DNA of 64,000 bases from Polynucleobacter alcilacus (lineage in GTDB: Bacteria; Pseudomonadota; Gammaproteobacteria; Burkholderiales; Burkholderiaceae). This document shows, piece by piece, positions 7,001-15,848 of the stretch. The DNA lies in contig NZ_JACVQD010000001.1 of the NCBI RefSeq assembly GCF_018881545.1, positions 524,039 to 588,038 on the forward strand, written 5' to 3'. The position numbers and the translations under genes are program-made. Every line of letters starts with the position of its first letter. The stretch's first letter is position 1. Below the pieces are notes generated by a model. It was not told the origin of the DNA, made no database searches, and saw only the letters and a list, made by a program, of their open reading frames with translations.

Positions 7001-9987
7001 CACATTCCCTTTCTGCAAATCCCTCTTGCCTCACAGTATTTACACACGCCGTCCGGTGCAAAAGCAAGCATGTCTTTTCGAGACCACAAATTTTGCATAT
7101 CTTCTGTAATTTGCTCATTAAAGGTGGGCATTAATTCAGGAACGCTGCCCACCTCCAAAGATCTCAGTAATTTTTTATCTCTCTTGGTATCTAATTTGAG
7201 AGAGACCCATTGGGCATGATTGACCTGATGGCCTTGAAGATGGGCGCTAGCAGGGTTCTCATTGGCGGCACGGGCATAAATAAGCAGTTGTGGGTCATCT
7301 AAAACATGCTCAGCACGTTTTTTAATCTTGGTCAGCGACTGATTTTTGTAATCAATCACCTCAGCTTGCTTCTCGCTTTGAATATGAATATCAAAACGGT
7401 CGGCGCGCCCCTCAATCCGAATCACTCGATCCTCGCCATTCAGGTCGACAAAATGCAAATCAAAGCCGACCTGATGTTCTGCGTTGTGATAACGCCAGCC
7501 GGCCGCTTCTCTTTGGAGTTGCCAATCTACAAAGCTAGGGATTTGTTTTTGCCAATCACGCAGTGTGCCAAGTACTCTACTATCACCTTCAATCAGTCGT
7601 TTAAATTCTTTTTCAGAAACAGTAGATAACTCTTGCTCCATCCATAGACGACGAGCCTGTGTATTGTTGATAATTTTAGAATCTGCCTTTTGCTCTTCAG
7701 TCTTTAGTGCTTGATAAAAGTTTCGTAGTAAGGCGTGAAGTGATTGCCCCGCTAAGGAGGCATCAAATCCCTCTTCAAACACTTTTGCTTCTCGTAGTCC
7801 TAATAAACTTCGCACATAATATTTATAGGGGCAGTCCCTTAAAGCCTTATAGGCACTTGGACTCATTGAGAGCGGTAAAGGCAGATCTTGATCTATGGTG
7901 GCAACTGCCTTTTGTAATGGTCGTGCTTTTCCGCTATAGGAGTCTGGCTTGGCAAGCTCTGCTTTCCAATGAGGTAATTTTGTCTGCAAACGCTGTATCC
8001 ATGCTGATGGCCTCAGCGGCTCACCATTTTTACTTTTGCTCTGCCAAAGCAAATCAACACTTGCACAAGAAACCAAGAGTTGCGATAAATCTCGCGCTTG
8101 CTGAACATACTGGGCATTCATGGTGGAAGTTTTGAGTAGGCGACTTAAGGCGTCCGAGAAAAATAAGGGTGGCTCAGAAAACGCAGGGAGTTGCTGCTCA
8201 TCACAACCCACTACTACTACCGCATCAAATTGACGCAGGCGTGTTGAGCTAAGCGGCAAGATGCTTAAATTTGCTTGTGCTTCTTTGCCTGTCTCCTCAT
8301 AAGAAGCGTCTTCAAGCACTGATTTAATCAGGCTGATCCATTCTGGCAGTCGCATAGCAACACTCTGATACTCACTAGAGCGCAAATCAAAGGTATTAAT
8401 CACCTCTAATAATTGCTTGCCAGCAGCATCTTTTTCCAAGGTCTTACCCATGCCGGTATCTTGCAAATTGCTTTGTAAGAGTGCGTAAGCATTTGAACAA
8501 TCAAGACTTAACTCTTGCCAAGCGTAATGTCGCTCCCGCACAAATTGCAGTAGCTTTAGTAAGGCCTCATTAGGCGCAGTACCGTGATTTGCGGCATAGG
8601 CGTTAGCCCGCTCAATCGCCATATAAAAGGTTTCCCAGCCAGACTTTGCCTGACTCGCAATCAAGATATCTTCAAGTTTCGCTACTAGGCCGATACAAAT
8701 CTCCGGGGGCTTTTCTATGCAAGCAGCGATATCTAAATAGGGGTTTTGCAAAAACTCGAGTAAGGCACTTGCTGTTGGCCCTTCCTTGGGAGCGCGAATC
8801 AGCTCTAACCAACTATTGATTGCTGCCGCTGCCCTAGTGGTATCAATCTTCCAACCAGTTTCATCTCGAATATTTAAGGCGGGGCCTAAACGCGCTAATA
8901 ATGCTCGTACCCGTCTTGCTGCGAGACGATCTTGTGCCACTAACGCAATATTCGTTTTACCGGCAATTAAATGGGACTCGATAGACTTGGTTGCAGCCCA
9001 GGCTAATTCTTCAAAACGTCTTGCTGAAATCAAATGCCAATCTGGGTAGTGTGCCACTTGAATATTGCTATTGAGTTGGCGCTCTTGCTCTGCATTACAG
9101 TCGATTAATTCACCGTCTGCATTTACCCCCGCAAGAGCCTCAGGCCATAAAGCGACGGACTGCCAATCTAATGCAATTTCTACGACGGGAGCATATTGAG
9201 CATAGTCACTTAAGTACTTACTAATCACTTCTTGATCAATCGGTTTAGGGTCTGCAGTTTGGACCCAGATAAATGGGCGAGCCTCAGTTTGATTAACTCT
9301 TGCCCCATCTAAGTAAGCCGCCATTGCAAACTGCTTCCGAAAAACAGCATCGCCAGCGCCGCTTAAGTAACGCCAGAAGGTCAATAACACTTCAGACTCT
9401 TGATCCACTACTTTTCGTGCAAGATCCGGATAAGCTACTGCGATTGTTTTACCTAATACCTCTTCTAATTTTTTGGTCCACGCTTCAGAGTCAAGCGCCT
9501 TACTGTCGATTAACAGCTTTAACTCATCTTGCAGTTGTGGAATGATGGCTTCCGACAAAATATCGCAAGCATCAATCACAGACTTTGCTAAACCCCATGC
9601 GCCAGAATCACTCTCTGCTTTAAACCAAGCTTTGAGCTTGGGATGTTTGCATAGGTTGATATAAACCGATAACCATCTCTCTAAGTCCGTTTGCTTCTTC
9701 GGAAACTTCCATGCACCTGGCGCTGCTTCTAGCCAATCAGCAAAACTAATCACTTGTGGCAAAAAGGCAATATGGCTAGGCAGATCTTTTGGTCGGTTTT
9801 GCTCTAAGGCTTTTCTCACCCCAATCAGTGGGCCAGCAGTGCTCAGCACCACTAAGGGGCGCTGATTCGTTTGCACTGCACAATCCCAGATCTCTTTAGC
9901 TAGCTCGGTAAGCGCATGGCTATCAGGCGTAATTGCCCATGTAAGTGGCTGCTTTTGCTTTGAAATGGTGGGAAATGGCTGGGGCAT
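6997..9987 (-). CDS. addB: AddB-like PD-(D/E)XK nuclease, inactivated-helicase partner of AddA
   Basis: About 996 residues. The C-terminal third has the AddB nuclease layout: SPSAYKALRDCPYKYYV, a REAAGWRYHNAEHQ segment, IEGRADRFD and EVIDYKNQ (nuclease core), then three cysteines C982, C985 and C991 (C-x2-C-x5-C). With the earlier cysteine in LRDCPYKYY these are the four ligands of the AddB iron-sulfur cluster. No clear Walker A is present, as in many AddB proteins. The start taken is the first ATG (MPQPFPTI); an upstream TTG at 10092 would intrude into the trxA promoter. The 3' end overlaps addA, so the two form one operon, divergent from trxA. Confidence 0.83.
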   Translation of the reverse strand: MPQPFPTISKQKQPLTWAITPDSHALTELAKEIWDCAVQTNQRPLVVLSTAGPLIGVRKALEQNRPKDLPSHIAFLPQVISFADWLEAAPGAWKFPKKQTDLERWLSVYINLCKHPKLKAWFKAESDSGAWGLAKSVIDACDILSEAIIPQLQDELKLLIDSKALDSEAWTKKLEEVLGKTIAVAYPDLARKVVDQESEVLLTFWRYLSGAGDAVFRKQFAMAAYLDGARVNQTEARPFIWVQTADPKPIDQEVISKYLSDYAQYAPVVEIALDWQSVALWPEALAGVNADGELIDCNAEQERQLNSNIQVAHYPDWHLISARRFEELAWAATKSIESHLIAGKTNIALVAQDRLAARRVRALLARLGPALNIRDETGWKIDTTRAAAAINSWLELIRAPKEGPTASALLEFLQNPYLDIAACIEKPPEICIGLVAKLEDILIASQAKSGWETFYMAIERANAYAANHGTAPNEALLKLLQFVRERHYAWQELSLDCSNAYALLQSNLQDTGMGKTLEKDAAGKQLLEVINTFDLRSSEYQSVAMRLPEWISLIKSVLEDASYEETGKEAQANLSILPLSSTRLRQFDAVVVVGCDEQQLPAFSEPPLFFSDALSRLLKTSTMNAQYVQQARDLSQLLVSCASVDLLWQSKSKNGEPLRPSAWIQRLQTKLPHWKAELAKPDSYSGKARPLQKAVATIDQDLPLPLSMSPSAYKALRDCPYKYYVRSLLGLREAKVFEEGFDASLAGQSLHALLRNFYQALKTEEQKADSKIINNTQARRLWMEQELSTVSEKEFKRLIEGDSRVLGTLRDWQKQIPSFVDWQLQREAAGWRYHNAEHQVGFDLHFVDLNGEDRVIRIEGRADRFDIHIQSEKQAEVIDYKNQSLTKIKKRAEHVLDDPQLLIYARAANENPASAHLQGHQVNHAQWVSLKLDTKRDKKLLRSLEVGSVPELMPTFNEQITEDMQNLWSRKDMLAFAPDGVCKYCEARGICRKGMW

Positions 9988-10131
9988 TACAGGGGATACA
10001 TGATTGGCGTTTGAGGGTTGATTTTGAAACTGTTTGTGAAATTTAGGCAGAGTGTTTCGCTTATTGCTAATATAAGCCTTGTAACACCCCAATTAAATAA
10101 GTCGCTAAATAAGTCTAAACAAGGAATTTCC
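9988..10131. promoter_or_regulatory. Divergent promoter region addBA / trxA
   Basis: A 144-base AT-rich gap between divergently read addB and trxA. It must carry both promoters. It includes TTGCTAATATAAGC near 10063-10076, a plausible trxA -10 area, and the trxA ribosome binding site AAGGAA at 10121-10126. No clear operator was recognised. Confidence 0.45.
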
Positions 10132-10458
10132 ATGAGTGCCGGCATTAAATATGTAACTGACGCCTCTTTCGAACAAGACGTCCTCAAATCCGATAAACCT
10201 GTTCTGCTCGACTTCTGGGCTGAGTGGTGCGGTCCTTGCAAAATGATTGGCCCTATCCTGGAAGAGCTTTCTGGTGAGTATGGCGATAAGTTGCAAATCG
10301 CAAAAATGAACGTAGATGAGAACCAAGGCGTTCCTGCCCAGTTCAATATTCGCGGCATTCCGACCTTGATTCTATTTAAAAATGGCACTGTGGCTGCTCA
10401 AAAAGTAGGCGCTTTGGCCAAATCTCAGTTGACTGCATTTATTGATAGTCATCTTTAA
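10132..10458 (+). CDS. trxA: Thioredoxin 1
   Basis: A 108-residue cytosolic thioredoxin of normal length. The redox site WCGPCK is at 32-37, followed by the cis-proline region [12 protein letters not shown]. It reduces protein disulfides using thioredoxin reductase, supplying for example ribonucleotide reductase. The ATG has AAGGAA at good distance; an open frame extends further upstream but is promoter sequence. It is read in the same direction as rho, separated by a terminator, an arrangement (trxA-rho) conserved in many proteobacteria. Confidence 0.97.
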   Translation: MSAGIKYVTDASFEQDVLKSDKPVLLDFWAEWCGPCKMIGPILEELSGEYGDKLQIAKMNVDENQGVPAQFNIRGIPTLILFKNGTVAAQKVGALAKSQLTAFIDSHL

Positions 10459-10468
10459 ATAGTCCCAC

Positions 10469-10502
10469 ACCACAGGTTCACCCGTTGAGCCTGTGGTTTT
10501 TA
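10469..10502 (+). terminator. Terminator after trxA
   Basis: Stem ACCACAGG / CCTGTGGT extended by T-G and TCA/TGA pairs around a CCCGT loop, followed by TTTTT. It lies 10 bases after the trxA stop and separates trxA from rho. Confidence 0.88.
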
Positions 10503-10726
10503 TCCCCTCTGCGTACTTGTCAGGCCCATTTTTTAGTGTAGTATTGCGTTTATTAGCAGTTCAGCACCTTTTCCGGTGCAGCCATTTCCAGCAATTTTCC
10601 TCCCCCTTCTTTTAAGTACATCTCCCAAATTCTGTTTTCCCTATCTGCGTGATCTAAATCAGCGCAGCGATCCCTCAAAACAAATTCCCTTATTCATTTT
10701 TATCCTTATCAACACCCGAGAACCAC
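10503..10726 (+). promoter_or_regulatory. rho promoter and C-rich leader, possible autoregulatory rut site
   Basis: This untranslated stretch has a small hairpin GCACC-TTTTCC-GGTGC (10564-10579). It is followed by about 60 bases that are strikingly rich in C and T and nearly free of G (10588-10650). C-rich, G-poor RNA is what Rho binds, and E. coli rho is attenuated by Rho acting in its own leader. The same control here is an inference from composition and position. Confidence 0.5.
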
Positions 10727-11989
10727 ATGCAATTAACTGAACTCAAAGTCCTCCACGTTTCCGCTCTGCTTGAAATGGCAGCTAGCTTGGAGATTGAAAA
10801 TACCCAACGGATGCGCAAACAAGAATTGATGTTTGCCATTTTGAAGAAACGCGCTAAAGCCGGTGAAATGGTTTTTGGTGATGGCACATTAGAAGTGCTA
10901 CCAGATGGCTTTGGTTTCTTGCGCTCTCCTGAAGCCTCTTACATGGCTTCTCCTGACGATATTTATATCTCTCCTGCGCAGATCCGCCGCTTTAATCTGC
11001 ACACTGGTGACAGCGTGGAAGGTGAAGTGCGCACCCCTAAAGATGGTGAGCGTTACTTTGCCTTAGTCAAGGTCGACAAGATCAACGGATTAGCTCCTGA
11101 AGCCCTCAAGAACCGCATCATGTTTGAGAACCTCACGCCACTGCACCCGAATCGCACAGTTCTATTAGAGCGCGATATCAAGGCAGAAGAAAATCTCACC
11201 GGTCGTATCATCGATATGATCTCCCCGATCGGCTTTGGCCAACGCGGATTGATTGTGTCCTCACCTAAATCCGGTAAAACCGTGATGATGCAGCACATTG
11301 CGCATGCGATTGCTGCCAATCATCCTGATGCGATCTTGATTGTTCTGCTGGTAGATGAGCGTCCTGAAGAAGTTACTGAGATGCAGCGCTCCGTTCGCGG
11401 TGAAGTCGTGGCCTCTACATTTGACGAGCCAGCAGTGCGTCACGTTCAAGTTGCTGAAATGGTGATTGAAAAAGCCAAACGCTTAGTGGAGATGGGCAAA
11501 GATGTGATCATCTTGCTTGACTCCATTACCCGCCTTGCACGCGCATACAACACGGTGATTCCGTCATCAGGAAAAGTCCTCTCTGGTGGTGTTGATGCAA
11601 ATGCTCTGCAACGTCCAAAACGTTTCTTCGGTGCGGCCCGCAATATTGAAGAAGGTGGCTCCTTAACCATCATCGCTACTGCCCTGATTGAAACCGGTAG
11701 CCGCATGGATGACCTCATTTATGAGGAATTCAAAGGCACTGGCAATATGGAAGTACACCTGGAGCGCCGCTTGGCTGAACGTCGTGTTTATCCATCGATC
11801 AATCTCAATAAGTCCGGCACCCGCCGTGAGGAATTGCTAGTCAAGGCTGAAAACCTCCAAAAAATCTGGGTATTGCGCAAATTACTGGCCGATATGGACG
11901 ATATCGAGGCAATGAACTTCATTGTGGATAAGCTCAAATCGACTAAAAACAACGGTGAATTCTTCGACTTAATGCGTCGCGGAGGCTAA
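10727..11989 (+). CDS. rho: Transcription termination factor Rho
   Basis: A 420-residue hexameric RNA-dependent ATPase, the usual Rho length with no insertion. The N-terminal SAP-like helical part is followed by the cold-shock-like RNA-binding domain with [12 protein letters not shown] (61-72). The P-loop is SPKSGKT (179-185), Walker B lies in [11 protein letters not shown] (near 206-216), and the Q-loop and secondary RNA-binding region include [12 protein letters not shown]. It releases RNA polymerase at C-rich transcripts. Its long leader is described separately, and a hairpin terminator follows closely. Confidence 0.98.
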   Translation: MQLTELKVLHVSALLEMAASLEIENTQRMRKQELMFAILKKRAKAGEMVFGDGTLEVLPDGFGFLRSPEASYMASPDDIYISPAQIRRFNLHTGDSVEGEVRTPKDGERYFALVKVDKINGLAPEALKNRIMFENLTPLHPNRTVLLERDIKAEENLTGRIIDMISPIGFGQRGLIVSSPKSGKTVMMQHIAHAIAANHPDAILIVLLVDERPEEVTEMQRSVRGEVVASTFDEPAVRHVQVAEMVIEKAKRLVEMGKDVIILLDSITRLARAYNTVIPSSGKVLSGGVDANALQRPKRFFGAARNIEEGGSLTIIATALIETGSRMDDLIYEEFKGTGNMEVHLERRLAERRVYPSINLNKSGTRREELLVKAENLQKIWVLRKLLADMDDIEAMNFIVDKLKSTKNNGEFFDLMRRGG

Positions 11990-12006
11990 TTTAGAGCTCA
12001 AGGAGG

Positions 12007-12033
12007 CCTGGAATGTCCATTTCAGGTTGTTTT
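12007..12033 (+). terminator. Hairpin terminator after rho
   Basis: Stem CCTGGAAT / ATTTCAGG (one G-T pair) with loop GTCC, followed by TTGTTTT. It starts 18 bases after the rho stop codon. The T-run is interrupted by one G. Confidence 0.65.
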
Positions 12034-12177
12034 AGCGCCTAAAAGTGCGCTTTGTTGTTGATTTCATGGCATAATTTCGCCTTTGTTGCACCAAATAATT
12101 ACCTTTACTGCTTTTAAAACTTGGGAAAGTATTTCAGCCAGTTTGGCTAAAACGGCTCCCCGCTCATAGGACTCACA

Positions 12178-12525
12178 ATGAAACCTGGCATTCACCCCGA
12201 ATATCGTGAAATCGTCTTTGTAGACGTTTCAAATAACTTCAGCTTCAAGACTCGCTCCACCATGTCCACTAAAGAGAAAATCAAGTGGGAAGATGGCAAT
12301 GAATATCCATTGGCCAAGATCGAGACTTCATCTGAATCACACCCTTTCTACACGGGCACCCAAAAAATCATGGATACCGCTGGTCGTGTTGAGAAATTCC
12401 GTCAGAAATTCGGTACCAAGGCTGTTGCTAAGTCTACCGGTGATGGCGCTGCTAAAACAGCTGAGAAAAAAGCGGCTGCTGCAGAAGCTAAGGCTGCTGA
12501 AAAGACAGCTAAGAAGAAGGCTTAA
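12178..12525 (+). CDS. rpmE2: Ribosomal protein L31 type B, zinc-free form with basic tail
   Basis: A 115-residue L31 of the type B (RpmE2/YkgM) class: [16 protein letters not shown] at the start, then the conserved [13 protein letters not shown] and [14 protein letters not shown] (about 57-82). The cysteines that bind zinc in type A L31 are absent. Beyond residue 85 a roughly 30-residue Ala/Lys-rich tail ([20 protein letters not shown]) extends the protein well past the usual 85-90 residues; it may contact rRNA. In many bacteria type B L31 is Zur-controlled, but no Zur site was recognised here. A terminator follows. Confidence 0.95.
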   Translation: MKPGIHPEYREIVFVDVSNNFSFKTRSTMSTKEKIKWEDGNEYPLAKIETSSESHPFYTGTQKIMDTAGRVEKFRQKFGTKAVAKSTGDGAAKTAEKKAAAAEAKAAEKTAKKKA

Positions 12526-12574
12526 AACACTTCTATTCGCAGGGTATGTGAAATACCTTCTCTGCGAGATAATC

Positions 12575-12598
12575 AAGGCAGCGTTTGCTGCCTTTTTT
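12575..12598 (+). terminator. Terminator after rpmE2
   Basis: AAGGCAGC-GTTT-GCTGCCTT perfect 8-pair stem followed by TTTT. It ends rpmE2 transcription and makes any start of the next gene upstream of about 12600 unlikely. Confidence 0.9.
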
Positions 12599-12601
12599 AT
12601 T

Positions 12602-12649
12602 TTTTGCTTTACCTTTTGCTTTATCTTTCGCTATACCTTTCGCCATACC
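12602..12649. repeat. Four tandem 12-base repeats between rpmE2 and the glycosyltransferase
   Basis: Units TTTTGCTTTACC, TTTTGCTTTATC, TTTCGCTATACC and TTTCGCCATACC follow one another exactly. Read on the plus strand in the frame of the next gene they encode FALP/FALS/FAIP/FAIP. Read on the minus strand they encode AKG(I/K)-like basic units inside a 47-codon frame (12533-12676). Whether any of it is translated is unknown. Confidence 0.75.
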
Positions 12650-12674
12650 AATAGATTCGCCTTTAATAAAGTCC

Positions 12675-14393
12675 ATGGTTAAACTCACCGCCGCCGCTAC
12701 TAAATCAATTCCACGTATCGTTATCTTTGCGTTGACCTTGGTCTATGGCTTTGTTGGTCTGTTCTTTCGGGACCCTTGGAAAAATGAAGATGCGATTGGT
12801 TTTGGTGGGATGTGGAGCTTATTTCGTGGTAACTCGATGGATTGGGTGGTTCCACACTTAGCCGGTCGTGATATTTCCCTAGGCACGCCACTACCCTATT
12901 GGATGGGTGCCACCCTGATTAAATTATTTGGTCCATGGCTTGGTGCTGCTAATGCAGCGCGCTTGTATTCAGCGATTTGCTTTTTTGCTGCTGCTCTTGC
13001 CATTTGGTATGCCACTTATTTATTAGGTCGACGTCGTGAAGTACAACCCATGGCGCTTGCAGTTGGTGGTCAACCGGATTTAAAGAGTTACGGCATGACT
13101 TTGGCTGATGGTGCCCTGCTCATCTTCTTAGCGTGTGTCGGTCTTGCTCAGCGCGCTCATGAAACCACGCCCATGATGGCGCAACTCATGGGCATCAGTA
13201 TCGTGCTCTACGGCACAGTCCGAGGTTTAGATAAACCATGGCAAGGTGGTATTTGGACAGGTTTGGGTATTGCCATTGTTGCTCTTTCTAGCAATCTCAC
13301 TCTTAGCTTAATCATTGTGAGCTCTACCATTATTGCGGTCATTGCTAGCAATGCAAAACTGCGCTTTCGTTGGACTCTCACCAGTACGGTGATCGGTTTA
13401 ATCGGTTTTGCTATTTGGCCCATCATTTGGTATTTGACTGATCTTCCTATTCAGTGGCGACATATTGCTGAAGAAGGTTGGCGCAATATGCCAGAGATGC
13501 GCGTAAACCCTTCAATTGAGTCTCTTAGCTTCTTGAGCGTGAACTTCTGGGCCTATGCATGGCCAGTATGGCCGCTAGCAATCATCTCGCTGGCCCACTG
13601 GGGACGTACGAAGGAAGCGGGTGCCTGGCGGGCTCCGCACCTCTGTATCCCCTTAAGCCTATTTATCGGCAGCTTGATTTATGTGTTATTCCGCTTAGAA
13701 GCTAATGAACATGACTTGTTGATTCTGATTCCGAGCTTATCGATCATCGCTGCCTTTAGCCTGCCAATCCTGAGACGCAGCATGATCAGCTTTATCGATT
13801 GGTTTGCGATGTTTAGCTTTACGGTGATTGCGCTAGCGATTTGGATTATTTGGTTAGCTAAAGTGACAGGCTATCCAGAGTCTACCGCTGCCAACTTGGC
13901 TCGTCTGCTACCAGGATTTGAGTTTCAATTTAATCTCCTCGCATTACTAGTGGCGCTGGTGATTACCGGCATGTGGCTAGCAGTAGTACGCTGGAGAACT
14001 TCGCGTGCCCCTAAAGAAATCTGGCGTTGTCTGATTATTTCTGCATCAGGTACTACCTTGATGTGGGTTTTATTGATGACCTTATGGCTTCCAACGATTA
14101 ACTACGCTAAAACTTATCGTCAAGTATCGGCGCGTCTAGCCCAGGTAGTCCCCGCTGGTGGTGGCTGTATCGACACTAGCAATATTGGCTTTGCGCAGCT
14201 GGCTTCTTTTGAATACTTCACTAAACTGACATTGCGTGATGATCCTAATTGCCCTTGGATGTTGACCCACACCCAATCTGAAGCTAAGGCCTACGCCAAG
14301 CTCAACAATAAAAAACTCAATCTGCTTTGGGAAGATCGTCGCGCTGCTGACCGAGATGAACGTCTCCGCCTTTACGAAGTAATTCCGGAGTAA
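12675..14393 (+). CDS. Membrane glycosyltransferase, ArnT/PMT (GT39/GT83-like) family
   Basis: A 572-residue polytopic inner-membrane protein with roughly a dozen hydrophobic segments and a C-terminal soluble domain. After the first membrane helix comes FFRDPWKNEDAIGFGGMW, the periplasmic acidic motif position where ArnT/PMT enzymes use Asp/Glu for catalysis with lipid-linked sugars, and later RLYSAICFF. Such enzymes add a sugar from polyprenyl phosphate to lipid A or another envelope acceptor; the acceptor here is unknown. The chosen ATG gives the MVKLTAAATKS start. The frame is open further upstream, but that part crosses the rpmE2 terminator and the 12-base repeats. The MATE gene follows after three bases. 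Confidence 0.75.
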   Translation: MVKLTAAATKSIPRIVIFALTLVYGFVGLFFRDPWKNEDAIGFGGMWSLFRGNSMDWVVPHLAGRDISLGTPLPYWMGATLIKLFGPWLGAANAARLYSAICFFAAALAIWYATYLLGRRREVQPMALAVGGQPDLKSYGMTLADGALLIFLACVGLAQRAHETTPMMAQLMGISIVLYGTVRGLDKPWQGGIWTGLGIAIVALSSNLTLSLIIVSSTIIAVIASNAKLRFRWTLTSTVIGLIGFAIWPIIWYLTDLPIQWRHIAEEGWRNMPEMRVNPSIESLSFLSVNFWAYAWPVWPLAIISLAHWGRTKEAGAWRAPHLCIPLSLFIGSLIYVLFRLEANEHDLLILIPSLSIIAAFSLPILRRSMISFIDWFAMFSFTVIALAIWIIWLAKVTGYPESTAANLARLLPGFEFQFNLLALLVALVITGMWLAVVRWRTSRAPKEIWRCLIISASGTTLMWVLLMTLWLPTINYAKTYRQVSARLAQVVPAGGGCIDTSNIGFAQLASFEYFTKLTLRDDPNCPWMLTHTQSEAKAYAKLNNKKLNLLWEDRRAADRDERLRLYEVIPE

Positions 14394-14396
14394 TTT

Positions 14397-15788
14397 GTGC
14401 TGCACTTTAAGTTAGCGCGCCTTCGCGAGGATGTTCCTTCTTTACTCAAACTAGCAGGTCCAATTCTCGTTGGTCAGTTGGCGGTTATTGCTTTCGGTGT
14501 TCTGGATACCGCCATGACAGCGCGTTATTCTGCCGAAGACTTAGCTGCTCTAGCCATGGCCTCAGCAATCTTCATTAGTATTTATGTAGGCTTAACGGGT
14601 GTCGTCTCTGCACTTGCCCCAATTGCTGGACAACTCTTTGGCGCTAGACGCTATTCTGAAATCGGCGAAGAAGTCAGGCAGGCAACTTGGCTTGCCCTTG
14701 GATTAACCATCTTGGGTTGCTTTATCTTGCTCAATGCAGAACATATTTTGGCGATCTCTCGTGTCAGCCCTGAGATCGAAGATAAAGCAAAGCTCTATCT
14801 CAATATCCTGGCCATTGGTCTGCCTGCAAGTATGGCTATGCGGGTCTTGATGGCTTTGCATAATGCTGTATCTCGACCCGCCATCATTACCGCTGTTCAA
14901 CTCATCGGCTTAGCACTGAAATTGCCCCTAAACTTACTGTTCATTTATGGTGGCTTTGGAATTGAGGCAATGGGTGGCCCTGGTTGCGCAGTAGCCACTG
15001 TCATTATCAACTGGTCTTGGTTACTCATGACCTTAGGAATTATCTTATTGGATAGCTTTTATCGCCCCTTCAAAATGTTCGAGCGTTTTAGCCTACCTGA
15101 CTGGCATCGCATCTGGACGCTCTTAAAGCTGGGCACCCCCATTGGCTTTAGTTATCTGATTGAGGTGACCTCATTCACCTTTATGTCCTTGTTTATTGCA
15201 CGGCTTGGTACCACCGCATTAGCTGGTCATCAGATCGTAGCCAATATGGGTACGGTGATTTATATGGTCCCGCTCTCTCTGTCGATTGCAACCATGACGC
15301 TAGTCTCTCAATCGATTGGGGCAAATAAACCAGAGCGTGCTGAGGAGATTGGCTGGTCGTCTGTTGTATTCACGACTGTTAGCTGCATCGCAATTGGTAT
15401 TGCCGTTTGGGTTTTCAGAATGCAACTGCTCGATTTATATGATCCACCAGCAGCAGTGAAAGTCTTTTCGATTCCCCTATTCTTATTTATCGCCTTCTAT
15501 CAAGTCTTTGATGCTTTGCAAGTCACGGCTGCCTTCATATTGCGGGCATATCGCATTGCGTTCTTACCCATGCTCATCTACGCAGGATCGCTTTGGGGTG
15601 TGGGCTTAGGGGGCGGCTACTTAATGGGCTTTAATGTCTTTGGCAATACACCAGAATTCTTGCAAGGTGCTAATGGGTTTTGGGCTGGCAACAGCATCAG
15701 TCTAGGCTTAGCCGCCTGCTTTCTGCTCTACCTCTTTAGAAAAACAGCGGAGCGCTATGAAAAAACGCATCCGCCTGTTGAAGTCTGA
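14397..15788 (+). CDS. MATE family multidrug/sodium antiporter
   Basis: A 463-residue, 12-helix transporter of the NorM branch. The N-terminal half contains LLKLAGPILVGQLAVIAFGVLDTAMTA-like sequence, and the two halves show the internal similarity typical of MATE (LGTPIGFSYLIEV begins the second half, near 242). It should export organic cations in exchange for Na+ or H+. It begins with GTG three bases after the glycosyltransferase stop, so the two are probably co-transcribed. The last residues are hydrophilic (RKTAERYEKTHPP). Confidence 0.9.
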   Translation: MLHFKLARLREDVPSLLKLAGPILVGQLAVIAFGVLDTAMTARYSAEDLAALAMASAIFISIYVGLTGVVSALAPIAGQLFGARRYSEIGEEVRQATWLALGLTILGCFILLNAEHILAISRVSPEIEDKAKLYLNILAIGLPASMAMRVLMALHNAVSRPAIITAVQLIGLALKLPLNLLFIYGGFGIEAMGGPGCAVATVIINWSWLLMTLGIILLDSFYRPFKMFERFSLPDWHRIWTLLKLGTPIGFSYLIEVTSFTFMSLFIARLGTTALAGHQIVANMGTVIYMVPLSLSIATMTLVSQSIGANKPERAEEIGWSSVVFTTVSCIAIGIAVWVFRMQLLDLYDPPAAVKVFSIPLFLFIAFYQVFDALQVTAAFILRAYRIAFLPMLIYAGSLWGVGLGGGYLMGFNVFGNTPEFLQGANGFWAGNSISLGLAACFLLYLFRKTAERYEKTHPPVEV

Positions 15789-15805
15789 AAACACTCAGGG
15801 CGTGA

Positions 15806-15848
15806 TCTTTACTTATTTGCTTACTTGCCTACTTACTTACCTACTTGT
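15806..15848. repeat. Short TACTTRC-type tandem repeat at a convergent gene junction
   Basis: Repeated TTACTT/CTACTT units (TTACTTATTTGCTTACTTGC, then CTACTTACTTACCTACTTG) fill the gap between the MATE gene and the convergent lipoprotein gene and run into the latter's last codons. No terminator hairpin is visible there. Confidence 0.6.

Noticed and set aside
7306..8135. Long open frames opposite addB on the plus strand
   Set aside because: They are antisense shadows with no leader, motif or ribosome binding site; the minus-strand AddB motifs are decisive.
10018..10131. Upstream extension of the thioredoxin frame
   Set aside because: Thioredoxin has full length from 10132, and the extension lies in the divergent promoter region.
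12585..12674. In-frame N-terminal extension of the glycosyltransferase (FALP repeats)
   Set aside because: It would begin inside the rpmE2 terminator hairpin, and the repeats look like spacer DNA; the ATG at 12675 gives a normal first helix.
15806..15848. CRISPR-like repeat
   Set aside because: Units are only about 4-8 bases with no spacers; it is a simple-sequence repeat.
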